Positions 63,693-64,000 of a DNA stretch of 64,000 bases are shown in pieces. The stretch lies in NCBI GenBank assembly GCA_037953745.1, contig JBAKBP010001601.1, positions 15,001-79,000 on the forward strand. Reading direction: 5' to 3'. A model generated the notes under the pieces. That model saw nothing but the letters and a program-made list of their open reading frames with translations, ran no database searches and was not told where the DNA came from. The DNA comes from Lithodes maja. Taxonomy: Eukaryota; Arthropoda; Malacostraca; Decapoda; Lithodidae. Positions within the stretch are counted from its first letter, which is position 1; each line of letters opens with the position of its first letter. The translations under genes and the position numbers were made by a program.

Positions 63693-63706
63693 CCTCCCCC
63701 AAGATT
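63693..63706 (-). promoter_or_regulatory. Polypurine tract before the antisense 3' LTR
   Basis: Reverse complement aatcttgggggagg directly precedes the TG of the LTR. Such tracts prime plus-strand synthesis in LTR retroelements. Confidence 0.6.
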
Positions 63707-64000
63707 TTACTTGCTCAACCCTGAGCTAAAATCTGATATACAGAACCCCATCAAACCCCTCACACCCAGCGACCGCATGGCACTAAAACAACGCTGAGTT
63801 TATCACTAAAACACATCTTATAAAAAAAAATTCACATTTCATAACTCCTCCCAACAATAGTAAAAGACACAATATCATGCTCCCAGAGCGAGCTTACAGC
63901 AGCTCAGCCGTTTGATAGTTCGTGGACTACTCAAACCTTATAGGCTATGACAAACTTATACAATTATCTTCATCAAAAAGAAAGAGTTTTTATATGATTT
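63707..64000 (-). other. 3' internal end of the antisense LTR element
   Basis: By position this is the inner 3' noncoding sequence of the element whose LTR is at 61853-63692. No coding frame is visible in the remaining 294 bp. Confidence 0.4.

Overview
This window is repetitive DNA from an animal genome, most likely an arthropod and plausibly a decapod crustacean. That placement is inferred from the mixture of elements (Ty3/Gypsy with long LTRs, RTE-, Jockey- and CR1-like LINEs, a Penelope fragment, piggyBac- and hAT-type DNA transposons, tRNA-derived SINEs). I found no convincing host gene, rRNA, CRISPR array or bacterial-type operon. Nearly every long reading frame belongs to a mobile element, and most are broken.

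Layout. (1) 1-16934: Gypsy-A, a Ty3/Gypsy retrotransposon with both LTRs (the 5' LTR starts before the window). Its 5' LTR is split by an RTE-like LINE (1058-3817, 10-bp target duplication). Its gag is split by an antisense SINE (about 5206-5448). Its integrase is split by a 5'-truncated Jockey-like LINE (9720-11566) that itself carries a TTAA MITE (10499-11121). (2) 16935-28500: Gypsy-B, a related and more decayed element. Its LTR carries a 3.5-kb inverted-repeat unit (17552-21053) holding antisense pieces of an uncharacterised gene family, an 11 x 33-bp minisatellite and a TTAA MITE. Gypsy-B pol has an exact in-frame 963-bp deletion, and its tail carries a 225-bp MITE and a Penelope GIY-YIG fragment. 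(3) 28790-34650: an antisense gag-protease fragment, nested TTAA MITEs, and a LINE C-terminal fragment split by a hAT element (32238-33810, 8-bp duplication). (4) 34652-38124: mostly unassigned DNA with an RTE-like RT fragment. (5) 38897-45033: a complete-looking piggyBac element with long terminal inverted repeats, TTAA flanks and an intact 995-aa transposase frame. (6) 45428-52095: TTAA MITEs nested in each other; the innermost contains a nearly complete CR1-like LINE with an intact 959-aa ORF2. (7) 52100-58140: an antisense Jockey-like LINE fused to an antisense RTE-like LINE, with further MITEs and a short LTR element with inverted LTR arms. (8) 58140-64000: LTR remnants, a second TTAA MITE family with CRE-like palindromes, and an antisense 1.84-kb LTR with polypurine tract.

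How the parts relate. The piggyBac element is the plausible enzyme source for the repeated ~625-bp TTAA MITEs, which share its right end. These MITEs carry TTAA inside a subterminal palindrome and have inserted into one another at least three times here. The nesting gives a relative chronology: Gypsy-B is older than Gypsy-A, which is older than the LINEs and MITEs inside it; the intact CR1-like LINE and the piggyBac element look youngest. Coordinates of element ends come from reading direct repeats and TTAA sites by eye; family names come from recognisable motifs, not from searches.
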